From Promethearchaeota archaeon (GTDB taxonomy: Archaea > Asgardarchaeota > Lokiarchaeia > Sigyniarchaeales > SOKP01): 64,000 bases of DNA. Positions 1-9,668 of this stretch are shown piece after piece. Where the stretch lies: NCBI GenBank assembly GCA_011364925.1, contig RDOA01000011.1, positions 1 through 64,000 of the forward strand, read 5' to 3'. The position numbers and the translations under genes are program-made. Under the pieces are notes generated by a model. It was not told where the DNA came from. It made no database searches and was given only the letters and a program-made list of their open reading frames with translations. Within the stretch, counting starts at the first letter, position 1. Every line of letters begins with the position of its first letter.

Positions 1-1475
1 CGCAAATCTTATCTTATGCTACTGAGGAGGAATTACGAGTTATCAATCAAATTTTAAAAAGAAGAAAAACTAGGACTATTTCAGGCGTTTCCGTTATTGC
101 AATAATGACAAAACCACTTCCTTGTCCAGGAAATTGTGTTTACTGCCCAGGTCAAGATTCCCAACCCAATCAAAAAGTAGCTCAATCTTATACAGGTCGT
201 GAACCAGCTGCGATGCGATCAATTCACAATAACTACGATCCCTATGCTCAAGTGCGAAGTAGAATCAATGATCTAGAAGCGATTGGCCATATTGTAGATA
301 AAATCGAGCTTGTGTGCATGGGTGGCACATTCCTTTCTGCCCCCACTGAATATCAAGAAAAATTCATTAAAGGTGCTTATGAAGGTATTGTAGAAACAAG
401 GGTAACCAATTTAGAGGAAATAAAAAGACTTGCAGAAAAATCAAAAAGAAGGTTAATAGGATTAACAATTGAAACTCGTCCAGATTATTGCACGGAGCCA
501 TATGTAGACATGATGTTAAACTATGGGGCAACACGAGTAGAAATAGGAATTCAAACTGTATTTGATGAAATTTATAAAAAAGTAAATCGAGGTCATACTA
601 CTCAAGATAGTATCGATGCCATAAGGATTGCGAGAGATGCGGGTTTAAAAGTCAATGCTCACATCATGCCTAATTTGCCTGGTTCCGACTACGCTAAAGA
701 CCTAGAAATGTTTGATCATCTTTTCAATTCTCCTGATTATCGACCAGATATGTTAAAGATTTACCCTTGCTTAGTAATTAAAGGAACACTATTGTATGAT
801 TGGTGGAAAGCAGGTGAATACAAACCATATTCCTTAGATGAATTGATAACCTTAATAGCGACTGTAAAACAAAAAATTCCTTTGTATATGAGGATTCAAA
901 GAATTATGAGAGATATACCTGCGTTTCTTATTGAAGCTGGTTGCAAAAAGAGTAATTTAAGACAATTGGTACACGAGAGATTAGAAAATCTTAATGCTAA
1001 ATGTAATTGTATAAGGTGCCGAGAATATGGAATTGCTAAAAAAACTTCAAACATAGATCATAACACTTTTAAAGATATTAAGTTGTACCGCTACGATTAT
1101 GAAGCTTCAAAAGGACATGAAATATTTCTCTCATATGAGAATCAAAAAGAAAATTATCTTGTAGCGTACTTGAGATTGAGAAGACCATCAGAATTTGCTC
1201 ATCGACAGGAATTGAATGATGGAAAAACAATGATAGTAAGGGAAGTGAAGGTTGTTGGTGAATTAGTTCCCAAAGACAAAAAACCATATAGAAACTTACA
1301 GCTTCAACACCGAGGTTTTGGAAAATTACTTATGGAAAATGCTGAAAGGATAGCATCTGAGGAATTTGACTCTAAAAAATTAGCTGTAATAAGTGGTATA
1401 GGTGTAAGGGACTGGTTTTACGAGATTGGCTATAGCCTCGATGGACATTATGTCTCAAAACCTCTAAAAAATTGA
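1..1475 (+). CDS. elp3: Elongator-like tRNA uridine C5-modifying enzyme Elp3 (5' partial)
   Basis: Elp3 forms the cm5U-type modification at the wobble uridine of tRNA, using a radical SAM domain and a C-terminal GNAT acetyltransferase domain. The frame is open from base 3, with no stop before the ATG at 105, and the upstream part reads through the family's RTISG-V-VIAIMTKP segment. ATG 105 is therefore internal and the true start lies left of the window. The radical SAM cysteines are encoded at 123, 135 and 144. The GNAT part shows HRGFGKLLM and a VRDWFYEIGY ending at about 1300-1475, as in Elp3. The cysteine spacing is CX3CX2C, one residue shorter than the CX4CX2C I recall for most archaeal Elp3. 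A different glycyl radical enzyme gene follows 123 bases downstream. Confidence 0.95.
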   Translation, partial: QILSYATEEELRVINQILKRRKTRTISGVSVIAIMTKPLPCPGNCVYCPGQDSQPNQKVAQSYTGREPAAMRSIHNNYDPYAQVRSRINDLEAIGHIVDKIELVCMGGTFLSAPTEYQEKFIKGAYEGIVETRVTNLEEIKRLAEKSKRRLIGLTIETRPDYCTEPYVDMMLNYGATRVEIGIQTVFDEIYKKVNRGHTTQDSIDAIRIARDAGLKVNAHIMPNLPGSDYAKDLEMFDHLFNSPDYRPDMLKIYPCLVIKGTLLYDWWKAGEYKPYSLDELITLIATVKQKIPLYMRIQRIMRDIPAFLIEAGCKKSNLRQLVHERLENLNAKCNCIRCREYGIAKKTSNIDHNTFKDIKLYRYDYEASKGHEIFLSYENQKENYLVAYLRLRRPSEFAHRQELNDGKTMIVREVKVVGELVPKDKKPYRNLQLQHRGFGKLLMENAERIASEEFDSKKLAVISGIGVRDWFYEIGYSLDGHYVSKPLKN

Positions 1476-1598
1476 TTTTTTCGTGTTTCAAATTGCAAAT
1501 ACGGACCAATTGGATTTAATAAGCGTTAAAGATTTAAACAAAAAAAATTAAATCTTCTTTAATTTATCATGATAACAGATCAACATCTGTGATTTGCG

Positions 1599-3926
1599 TT
1601 GGAAAGTAGACCCTTAGAAGAGCTTGTTCGAGAAATTCCTCATCTTTCTTTAAACGTGTCATTGTCATACACGCGAGCTTTAATTGAATCTCCCGAAAAA
1701 CCAATGATTATTAGACAAGCATTAGGTTTAGAAAAAACGTTAGTAAATCTTCCTACAATTATACGACCCGATGAGATAATCGTTGGAACTTTTGATAATA
1801 AAATTCCTGTTGCTATTCCTAGAATGGAAGGAAGTGGATTTAGAATTTTAAAAGAATTAACCACGCTTCCAAATAGAGAAGTAAACCCTATCAACGTAAA
1901 AGATGAAGATAGAATAAGATTAGAGAGAGAAATTGCTCCATTTTATGAAAAATTTAAAGTTGACACATACGCGAGAGAAATCGCTGATGAAAGCGTATTT
2001 GAAACTTCCTTTAGTGGATGTGCTTATGTTGCAACTGAAATTGGAGGTATAGCTCATGTTGTGGTTGATTATCCAAGACTAATTACCATAGGTTTAAAAG
2101 AATACATTACCATTTCTCAAGAAAAAGTGACTATCTACAAACGCTTAGAAACTAAGGAAAAGCTTGTCGATGAGAAAATAGCATTTTACGAAGCAATGAT
2201 AATTATCTGCAAATCGTTAATAAATTATTCTCATAAATTTTCAAAATACGCTACTTTTCTTGCTGAAAAAACAGAGAATGAGGAAAGAAAGAACGAATTA
2301 TTAAAGATTGCCGAAGTATGTAAAGCAGTACCCGAAAATCCACCAAGAGATCTCCATGAAGCGATTCAGTTTATTTGGTTCGTTCATATGGCGCTTCATT
2401 TGGAAAACTTTGAACACGGAATTTCGTTTGGTAGAATTGATCAATATTTATGGAAATTCTATGATGGGAATAAAGAAACTGCTGTAAAATTAATTAAAAA
2501 CTTGTTACTTAAAACTAATGAAATCATAGCTTTATATGATACTGTCGCAACTCAGTATTTTGGTGGTATGGCAACTACTCAAAACATCCTAATAGGTGGG
2601 ATTGATAAAAATGGTGTTGACGCTACAAATGATCTTACATATATTTTTCTGGACGCAACAGATCAAGCAGCAGTTCCAAGTCCAAATTTGGTAGTGAGAT
2701 TAAATAAAAATACTCCTACTAAACTTATTAAAAAAATTGCAGAAATCTTAGCAAAAGGTAAAAATGTTATAGGGATATATAACGACGAATTAATCGTTCA
2801 AACCCTACAAAATTGTGGATTACTTTTAGAAGAAGCACGCGATTATGGAGTAGTTGGATGTGTCGGATTATCCACATCTGGAACGTCTTACGACAATACT
2901 GGAGCTATATTTTTAAATATGCCGAAAGCTTTGGAGCTTGCCTTAGGGACAGATAAATCTTTTGTCAGCAGATACATCGAGAATTATCGTGAACCTGGTA
3001 ATTTCAAATCAATAGAGAATGTATTAGAAATTTTTAGCGTAAAACTTAAAGCCTTGATGAGAATGGCAGTTACAGCAGCGAACGCTTACCAACAAGCACA
3101 CAAAGTAGTAAAGCCAACCCCTTTAATGTCACTGTGTATTCGAGGAAGTTTTGAGAAAGGAATTGATGTAAATGAAGGCTCCGCTAAGTATAATTTTTCA
3201 GGTATTCATGTGACTGGTTTTTCAGATGTCGTAGATTCACTAGCCGCTATAGATTGGGCTGTTTTTAAAGAAACGAAAATAAAAATGGAAGATTTAATCA
3301 ACTCTTTGAAGCAAAATTTTAGAGGTAGTAAGGACATTCAAAGTTACCTGATGTATAAATGCCCAAAATACGGAAATGATGATGAAAATGCAGATATTTA
3401 CGCTCAAAAAGCCATAAAGATTCTTGCGGAATCTGTAAATGGACTAAAAAGCGCTCGAGGAGGTGATTACAGAGTGGGGATTCACGCAATGACGACTCAT
3501 GTTGGTTTTGGAATCTTTACTGGAGCACTTCCTTCTGGTAGAAGAAAAGGAAGGCCATTAAATAGGGATATAGCTCCAGGATTTACTGGTGAAAAAGGAA
3601 TAACGGCCGCTCTTAACAGTGTAACCAAAATTGACCACTCACTACTTACTAATGGTGTTGCTTGTACGCTCAATATCGATCCTAACATAGTTTTATTGGA
3701 TGATGGGAGGATATTCGAATCAATCCTAAGAACTTATGTGAAATTAAATGGTTCTCATCTACAATTTAACGCTATATCTCTAGAAACGCTTGTAGAAGCT
3801 CAAAAATATCCCGATATTTACAAAGATTTAATGGTAAGGGTGTCAGGTTATAGTGCGAGGTATACTGAATTACCTATAGCTGTCCAAGATGACATCAAGG
3901 AACGATATTGTTATTCTAAATTATAG
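1599..3926 (+). CDS. Glycyl radical enzyme of the pyruvate formate-lyase/dehydratase superfamily, substrate unknown
   Basis: Glycyl radical enzymes pass a radical from a C-terminal glycine to an active-site cysteine to cleave or eliminate substrates anaerobically. The glycyl motif RVSGYSARY near the C-terminus places the radical glycine at G750 of 775, and the active-site loop GVVGCVGLS places the thiyl cysteine at C421. The length fits the diol-dehydratase/PFL2-like branch. Characterised dehydratases carry GCVE and PFL carries CCVSP; here the Glu is replaced by Gly (G423), so no known substrate class is matched. The start is TTG at 1599, preceded by GTGAT six bases upstream and an in-frame stop at 1590. 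No radical SAM activating enzyme lies within this window, although the family requires one. Confidence 0.92.
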   Translation: MESRPLEELVREIPHLSLNVSLSYTRALIESPEKPMIIRQALGLEKTLVNLPTIIRPDEIIVGTFDNKIPVAIPRMEGSGFRILKELTTLPNREVNPINVKDEDRIRLEREIAPFYEKFKVDTYAREIADESVFETSFSGCAYVATEIGGIAHVVVDYPRLITIGLKEYITISQEKVTIYKRLETKEKLVDEKIAFYEAMIIICKSLINYSHKFSKYATFLAEKTENEERKNELLKIAEVCKAVPENPPRDLHEAIQFIWFVHMALHLENFEHGISFGRIDQYLWKFYDGNKETAVKLIKNLLLKTNEIIALYDTVATQYFGGMATTQNILIGGIDKNGVDATNDLTYIFLDATDQAAVPSPNLVVRLNKNTPTKLIKKIAEILAKGKNVIGIYNDELIVQTLQNCGLLLEEARDYGVVGCVGLSTSGTSYDNTGAIFLNMPKALELALGTDKSFVSRYIENYREPGNFKSIENVLEIFSVKLKALMRMAVTAANAYQQAHKVVKPTPLMSLCIRGSFEKGIDVNEGSAKYNFSGIHVTGFSDVVDSLAAIDWAVFKETKIKMEDLINSLKQNFRGSKDIQSYLMYKCPKYGNDDENADIYAQKAIKILAESVNGLKSARGGDYRVGIHAMTTHVGFGIFTGALPSGRRKGRPLNRDIAPGFTGEKGITAALNSVTKIDHSLLTNGVACTLNIDPNIVLLDDGRIFESILRTYVKLNGSHLQFNAISLETLVEAQKYPDIYKDLMVRVSGYSARYTELPIAVQDDIKERYCYSKL

Positions 3927-4044
3927 GCAGGTAACTGTATTTAATTCGAAGTATTAGTTTTTAGATTTTACATACAATATATTCAAATTGTAAAATGAAT
4001 TAAACAGTTCATAGTAGTAGTATTTTATTCTTAAATGATGTAAT

Positions 4045-5964
4045 ATGGACAATTTCGATTATGAAGAATTAGGATTAAAATGTGGTTTAGAAATCCATCA
4101 ACAACTTGACACTGAAACGAAACTATTTTGTAGATGTCCTAGTACACTTCAAGGAACTAGAACGCCAGATTTTACTACAAAGAGATATATGAGACCCGTT
4201 TTAGGAGAGATGGGTACATTTGATAAAGCGATGTTAACTGAATATAAAAAAGGGAAAACAATCATTTATGAAGGATACAACGATGTTATTTGTACTTACG
4301 AATTAGACGATACTCCTCCGTTTTCCTGCAACGATGAAGCTAGAAATATAGCATTACAAATTGCGTTACTTCTTAACGCAAATATAATCGAGGAGATGCA
4401 TGTAAGTAGAAAAAATTATCTTGATGGAAGCGTCCCTTGTGGATTTCAACGCACGATGATTTTAGGCACTGATGGATACATACAACTAAACAACGATAAA
4501 AAAGTCAGAATCGATATTTTGAGTTTAGAAGAAGAAGCTGCTAGGAGAATTAAAACTGAAAATAAAACCAATTATTATAGGTTAGATAGACTCGGTATTC
4601 CACTAGTAGAAGTAACAACTAAACCAGATATAAATACACCAGAAGAATGTAGAGAATGTGCTGAAAGAATAGGATTACTGTTGTGGATAACTAATGTAAA
4701 AAAAGTTCTTGGCTCAATCAGGCAAGATATAAATGTAAGCATTAAATCAGGAACTAGGATTGAAATTAAAGGCGTTCAAAAATTGAGTTGGATTCCTTTA
4801 CTAATTAATCAAGAAATTTCACGCCAGCTTCACCTAGTAGAAATTAGGGAGGAGTTAAAAAAAAGAAAAATAAATGAAGATAACTTACCTCAAGAACCCG
4901 TAGATTTGACAAATATCTTGGCAAAAAGTAAATCTAAGTTCATTTCTAATGGAATTAAATCAGGAAAGAAAGTTTATGGCTTCAATTTTAAAGGATTTAA
5001 AGATATTTTTGGGAAGGAACTAATGGAAAATTACAGATTTGGAACCGAGGTAAGTAGTAAAGTCAAGGTCATCTCAGGTTTAAAAGGGATAATTCATTCA
5101 GACGAAAAATTAGAAAATTATAATTTTTCTAAAGATGATGTTAAAAATGTTAAAGATAAATTGGATTCGAAAGAAGGGGACTGTTTTGTGCTAATTCTTG
5201 GATCTGTCAAAGAACTTAATAAAGCATCTGATATAATAATTGATCGTATTGAATTGGCTTTTAAGGGCGTTCCTCCAGAGACGAGAAAAGCGCTTGAAAA
5301 TGGAACAACTGAATTCTTGAGAGAACTTCATGGTGGTGCTCGTCTCTATCCAGACACAGACTCACAAGCAATAATGAATACCGATGAAGAAATAAAGAAG
5401 ATACAAAATAATTTACCCAATTACCCATGGGAAATAATTGAAAATTACGCTATAAAGTACAATATTGAAGAGAGCTCTGTTAAAGAATTAATTTTTGAAG
5501 GGAAGCTAACTCTATTTGAAAGCTTAATAGAAATTTACCCAAAGAAACCCTCAATTGTTATAAACACCTTATTAAACAAAGCAAAAGCAATTAAAAGGGA
5601 AGGAAAAGAAATAGAAAACGTAACGGATGAAGATTACAAAAAAATCTTCTTAGAATTGAAAAATAAAAAGATTGGTAAGGAAGCAATAGATGATATAATG
5701 AGATTAAAAGCAGATTCTCCAAATCTCACTATCGAACAATCTATAGAGAAACTTAACCTCGAAAGTCTTTCGCTTGAAGATTTAAAATCATTAATCGGGG
5801 AAGTCATAAATAAAAATCTTAATCTCGTTATAGAAAGAGAAATGAAATCCATGAGCCCACTAATGGGAGAAGTAATGAAAGAAGTAAGAGGTAAAATTGA
5901 TGGTCAAATTGTGTCTAATGAATTGAAAAAACAACTAACTAACAAATTAAAGGAGATGAAATAA
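4045..5964 (+). CDS. gatE: Glu-tRNA(Gln) amidotransferase subunit E
   Basis: GatE is the tRNA-binding kinase-like subunit of the archaea-specific GatDE complex, which converts Glu-tRNA(Gln) to Gln-tRNA(Gln). The protein has 639 residues. It begins with the GatB/GatE signature (GLKCGLEIHQQLDT), continues with the cradle domain (DGSVPCGFQRT, RLDRLGIPLVEV), and carries the inserted AspRS-like GAD region typical of GatE at about residues 280-410 (PETRKALENG). A YqeY-type helical tail ends the protein. The ATG at 4045 gives the expected N-terminus. The stop codon abuts the GTG of gatD with no gap, so the two are co-translated. Confidence 0.97.
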   Translation: MDNFDYEELGLKCGLEIHQQLDTETKLFCRCPSTLQGTRTPDFTTKRYMRPVLGEMGTFDKAMLTEYKKGKTIIYEGYNDVICTYELDDTPPFSCNDEARNIALQIALLLNANIIEEMHVSRKNYLDGSVPCGFQRTMILGTDGYIQLNNDKKVRIDILSLEEEAARRIKTENKTNYYRLDRLGIPLVEVTTKPDINTPEECRECAERIGLLLWITNVKKVLGSIRQDINVSIKSGTRIEIKGVQKLSWIPLLINQEISRQLHLVEIREELKKRKINEDNLPQEPVDLTNILAKSKSKFISNGIKSGKKVYGFNFKGFKDIFGKELMENYRFGTEVSSKVKVISGLKGIIHSDEKLENYNFSKDDVKNVKDKLDSKEGDCFVLILGSVKELNKASDIIIDRIELAFKGVPPETRKALENGTTEFLRELHGGARLYPDTDSQAIMNTDEEIKKIQNNLPNYPWEIIENYAIKYNIEESSVKELIFEGKLTLFESLIEIYPKKPSIVINTLLNKAKAIKREGKEIENVTDEDYKKIFLELKNKKIGKEAIDDIMRLKADSPNLTIEQSIEKLNLESLSLEDLKSLIGEVINKNLNLVIEREMKSMSPLMGEVMKEVRGKIDGQIVSNELKKQLTNKLKEMK

Positions 5965-7323
5965 GTGGAAAATAAATTAAAAGGATATAAGGGGAAATCT
6001 ATAAATTTTTTAAAAAAAAAATCGATAGAAATTTGGGACATCGTTCAAATAACAACAGATAGAACCCTCTTAGAAGGAATTCTAATGCCTAGAAGTGAAT
6101 ATTCCGCACCCGATTTTATAGAAATTAAGTTAGAAAACAACTATAATGTTGGAATCAATGTTTCTGAAATAAAAAATATAAAAAAAATAGGAAAAAGAGA
6201 AGCACATTACAAGTTTCCGGAAAAAGAATTTCCATACAATAAAAATGTACCTAAAGTTCAAATGTTAGGGACAGGAGGAACGGTCGCTTCAAGATTAGAT
6301 TATACAACGGGCGCTGTTATCCCTTCTTTTACTCCCAGCGAATTGTATAGCTCTGTTCCTGAATTAGCAGAAATTTGTAACCTAGATTGTGAAATTGTTT
6401 TCGAGATTCTATCAGAAAATATGAAATCTGAATATTGGCAAAAATTAGCTGAAAAAATATTACAAGCTATAGAATCTGGTTTTAACGGAGTAATTATAGG
6501 ACATGGAACTGATACTATGTCATTTACTAGTGCAGCCTTGTCTTTCATGTTAAAAGACCTTTCTATTCCAGTTGTCCTAACAGGAAGTCAAAGAAGTTCT
6601 GATCGTCCTTCTTCTGATGCTGCTCTAAACTTAATAAATGCTGCGGTCGTAGCAACTTCCGATATAGCAGAGGTAGTAGTAACTATGTTAGGTTCTCCCT
6701 CGCACGATTATGGATTAATTCATAGGGGAACATTAGTAAGAAAAATGCATTCTTCTGTTAGAAATACGTTTCGAACAATAGATGATATTCCAATTGGAAT
6801 GGTAAAAGACCGTAAGATTAAAACTTTTTATGACAACTATAGAAAGCGAAGTACAACTGAAACTACTATCAATACGAACTTTGAGAAAAAAGTAGCTCTT
6901 GTTTATTTCTATCCGGGAATGGAAAAAGATATAGTTGATTTTTATATTGATAAAGGATACAAAGGTATTGTATTTGCTGGTACAGGTTTAGGTCATGTGA
7001 GTACAGACATCTACGATTCGATAGAAAGAGCAATTCAAGATAATATAACTCTTTTGATGACCACTCAAACGATTCATGGTTTTGTTGGGATGAATGTCTA
7101 TTCAACTGGAAGAGAACTCCAAGATTTAGGAGTCATCCCTGGAAGAAATTTATTACCTGAAGTTGGATACATTAAATTAGGATGGGTTTTAGGACAAACT
7201 AAAGATCCAAAAGAAATAAAAAATTTGCTAATGTCCAATATTGCAGGTGAATTTATAGAAAGAGAAATTCCAATTGCGTTTAATTACAATATTGACGAAT
7301 TATTAAGAAATAATAAACTGTAA
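5965..7323 (+). CDS. gatD: Glu-tRNA(Gln) amidotransferase subunit D (asparaginase-type)
   Basis: GatD liberates ammonia from glutamine or asparagine for GatE. The 452-residue protein has the GatD-specific N-terminal domain (about 1-90), then the L-asparaginase fold. The first catalytic threonine lies in MLGTGGTVAS and the second in GHGTDTMSFT. A downstream lysine lies in the family VLTGSQR region. The GTG start at 5965 follows gatE's TAA directly, and the ribosome-binding motif (AAGGAGATG) lies inside the gatE 3' end. The presence of GatDE implies that this organism lacks a direct glutaminyl-tRNA synthetase route, which is the archaeal norm. Confidence 0.97.
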   Translation: MENKLKGYKGKSINFLKKKSIEIWDIVQITTDRTLLEGILMPRSEYSAPDFIEIKLENNYNVGINVSEIKNIKKIGKREAHYKFPEKEFPYNKNVPKVQMLGTGGTVASRLDYTTGAVIPSFTPSELYSSVPELAEICNLDCEIVFEILSENMKSEYWQKLAEKILQAIESGFNGVIIGHGTDTMSFTSAALSFMLKDLSIPVVLTGSQRSSDRPSSDAALNLINAAVVATSDIAEVVVTMLGSPSHDYGLIHRGTLVRKMHSSVRNTFRTIDDIPIGMVKDRKIKTFYDNYRKRSTTETTINTNFEKKVALVYFYPGMEKDIVDFYIDKGYKGIVFAGTGLGHVSTDIYDSIERAIQDNITLLMTTQTIHGFVGMNVYSTGRELQDLGVIPGRNLLPEVGYIKLGWVLGQTKDPKEIKNLLMSNIAGEFIEREIPIAFNYNIDELLRNNKL

Positions 7324-7432
7324 TTTATCCACTCAGCATTTCTCTAGAAATCAATAAATTCTTTCCAAAATAATAAAAAATTTAAACTTTTAATAATTAG
7401 ATCTTACTAATTCGATATAACAAGTGAACCTT

Positions 7433-8161
7433 ATGGGAAAGCGAATATTAGCTCGAAGGAAGGGATATGGGAATCTATGGGCCCGATCTCCTAGTCATCG
7501 ACATGTGGGAGAAGTAAAATATCGTCCCTTCAAAAAGAATGAGAAAACATTAAAATTTAAAGTAATTGAATTAGTTCACGCTCCTGGAAGAGGTACTCCA
7601 ATAGCAAAGATAAAGTACGAAGACGGTCAAAAAGACTTGTGGCTCCCTCCTGAAGGTATCTATGAAGGACAAGAATTTATTCAATCTAAAACGGGATACG
7701 GTCAAGAAGTGAAAGTAGGAAATATCTTACCTTTGAGGAAAGTTCCTATTGGAACATTAGTCTTTAATATTGAAGGAACTCCCCTGGATGGAGGTAAATT
7801 TGCAAGAGCCTCTGGAGTTGCTGCCATTGTACGAAATAGGTCAGGTAAAAATATCGAATTACTATTCCGTTCAAAAAAGACTAAATGGTTTGATCAAAAT
7901 TGCCTTTGTACCGTTGGTGTAGTTGCAGGAGGCGGGAGGACTGATAAACCATTCCTAAAAGCAGGAAATGCCTACCACGCATATAGCTCTAAAGCTAAAA
8001 AATGGCCAGTAGTTCGTGGAGTAACTATGAATGCGACAAGCCACCCTTATGGCGGAGGGGCAAAGCAGAGTCCTCATAAACCAACAACCACATCCCGCAA
8101 CGCTCCTCCTGGCAGAAAAGTTGGACAAATAGCTGCTAGAAGAACGGGACATCAGAATTAG
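7433..8161 (+). CDS. rpl2: Large ribosomal subunit protein uL2
   Basis: uL2 binds 23S rRNA at the subunit interface and near the peptidyl-transferase centre. The protein starts MGKRILARRKGYG, as archaeal L2 does, and contains the diagnostic C-terminal region (GVTMNATSHPYGGG, followed by a His- and Arg-rich tail). I chose ATG 7433 rather than GTG 7424, because the family begins at MGKR and AGTGA lies about 6 bases upstream of this ATG. It is flanked by gatD and purB, not by the L23-L2-S19 neighbours of the archaeal S10 operon. The gene therefore appears to stand alone here, with about 100-150 AT-rich bases on each side. Confidence 0.97.
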   Translation: MGKRILARRKGYGNLWARSPSHRHVGEVKYRPFKKNEKTLKFKVIELVHAPGRGTPIAKIKYEDGQKDLWLPPEGIYEGQEFIQSKTGYGQEVKVGNILPLRKVPIGTLVFNIEGTPLDGGKFARASGVAAIVRNRSGKNIELLFRSKKTKWFDQNCLCTVGVVAGGGRTDKPFLKAGNAYHAYSSKAKKWPVVRGVTMNATSHPYGGGAKQSPHKPTTTSRNAPPGRKVGQIAARRTGHQN

Positions 8162-8271
8162 AATCATATTTATATTCTTCTCAAAGTGTTTTAAACGAAA
8201 AAACTATCTTCTTCTTGATAATCACTTTTTAATAAAATTTTGAAATAAGAATATTAACTGATCTAAGATTA

Positions 8272-8282
8272 TTTTAAATATA
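8272..8282 (+). promoter_or_regulatory. Candidate TATA box for purB
   Basis: TTTTAAATATA lies 26-36 bases before the purB ATG at 8308, the spacing expected for an archaeal TATA box serving a leaderless or nearly leaderless transcript. The sequence between 8162 and 8307 holds no other recognisable element. In DNA this AT-rich the motif is only suggestive. Confidence 0.35.
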
Positions 8283-8307
8283 GAAATTATAAATCTATAA
8301 ATTTGAC

Positions 8308-9666
8308 ATGGAACATAAATTTATTAATCCTGTTGAAACTCGTTATCGAACGGAATTAGCTGAACTTTTTACTGAAGATAAAAAATTGGAATATTGGCTA
8401 AAAATTGAGGCCGAGTTAGCTAAAGCACACGCAAAATTAGAAAATATTCCTCAAGATGCTGCCGTAGAAATCAATAAAAAAGCTAATTTGAATTATGTTA
8501 AACTGAATCGAGTAAAAGAGATCGATAAAGAAATACATCACGATTTAATGGCTATGGTTAAGGCGTTGTCTGAACAATGCGAAGGTTCTGCTGGTAAATA
8601 TGTTCACTTGGGAGCAACCAGTTATGATATTGAAGACACAGCAACTGCCCTTCAGTTAAAGGATGCATTGCTCTATATCAGAGGTTCTTTAAAAAATCTT
8701 CTAATAACTTTAATTAAACTTGTTGAAGAAAAGAAGGAACTCATATGTATTGGAAGAACTCATGGACAACATGCAATTCCGACCACCTATGGAATGAGAT
8801 TTGGTGTTTGGGCATATGAAGTGGATAGGCATTTAGACAGATTAAAAGAAGTTCTCGATCGTATCTCTTATGGTAAAATGTCTGGTGCTGTGGGTACAAT
8901 GGCTAGTTTTGGGGAAAAAGGCATTGAAATTCAGAAGATTGTAATGAAAGAACTTAATTTAAATCCAGCTTTGTTAACAAACCAAGTTATTCAGAGAGAT
9001 CGGCACGCTGAGGTTATTTTTTTGACATCATTAATAGGACAATCATTAGCCAAGATCTCAAGGCAATTCCGAGTACTCCAAAGAAACGAGATTGCGGAAA
9101 TGTTCGAACCCTTTGAAACGAACCAAGTTGGGAGCTCTACTATGCCTCATAAGAGGAATCCTCATAAATCTGAACGGATATGTAGTCTAGCACGTGTTCT
9201 AAAATCCAATGTAATTCCCGCCTTAGATAATATAATATTGGAGGATGAAAGAGATTTAACGAACTCTGCAAACGAGAGAATAATTATTGCTGAAAACTTC
9301 ATTCTATTAGATTTCATGATAAAACAACTAACTAATATCATCGATGGGGCTGAATTCGACGAAAGTAACATAGAAAAGAATTTAAACCTTACTAAAGGAG
9401 CCATCTTATCCGAAAAAATTATGGTTAACCTTGTTGATAAGGGTATAGGGAGACAGGAGGGCCACGAAATTTTAAGGAATGCAGTAATAAAATCAAAAAA
9501 CGAAAATCGTTCACTTAAAGAAATTTTACTTGAGAATCCGAAGATTATGGAGATTTTCACAAACACCGAAATCGATGAATTATTAAACCCACATAATTAC
9601 TTAGGAAAAGCTTTTGAACAAGTTGATAATGTGTTGCAATTTTTGAAAAATAAATATCAAATATAA
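8308..9666 (+). CDS. purB: Adenylosuccinate lyase
   Basis: PurB cleaves SAICAR to AICAR and adenylosuccinate to AMP in purine synthesis. The 452-residue protein belongs to the fumarase/aspartase superfamily. It shows the superfamily signature GSSTMPHKRNP with the catalytic serine loop, the N-terminal YVHLGATSYDIEDT motif and the GRTHGQHA histidine motif. The N-terminus FINPVETRY is typical of the archaeal/Bacillus-like PurB subgroup. Only two bases separate its stop from the purM-like ATG, so it heads a purB-purM-pfkB operon. Confidence 0.96.
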   Translation: MEHKFINPVETRYRTELAELFTEDKKLEYWLKIEAELAKAHAKLENIPQDAAVEINKKANLNYVKLNRVKEIDKEIHHDLMAMVKALSEQCEGSAGKYVHLGATSYDIEDTATALQLKDALLYIRGSLKNLLITLIKLVEEKKELICIGRTHGQHAIPTTYGMRFGVWAYEVDRHLDRLKEVLDRISYGKMSGAVGTMASFGEKGIEIQKIVMKELNLNPALLTNQVIQRDRHAEVIFLTSLIGQSLAKISRQFRVLQRNEIAEMFEPFETNQVGSSTMPHKRNPHKSERICSLARVLKSNVIPALDNIILEDERDLTNSANERIIIAENFILLDFMIKQLTNIIDGAEFDESNIEKNLNLTKGAILSEKIMVNLVDKGIGRQEGHEILRNAVIKSKNENRSLKEILLENPKIMEIFTNTEIDELLNPHNYLGKAFEQVDNVLQFLKNKYQI

Positions 9667-9668
9667 AA

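Noticed and set aside
9162-9566. Minus-strand open frame of 134 codons inside purB.
   Set aside because: Antisense to conserved purB coding sequence including its catalytic signature; composition typical of a shadow frame.
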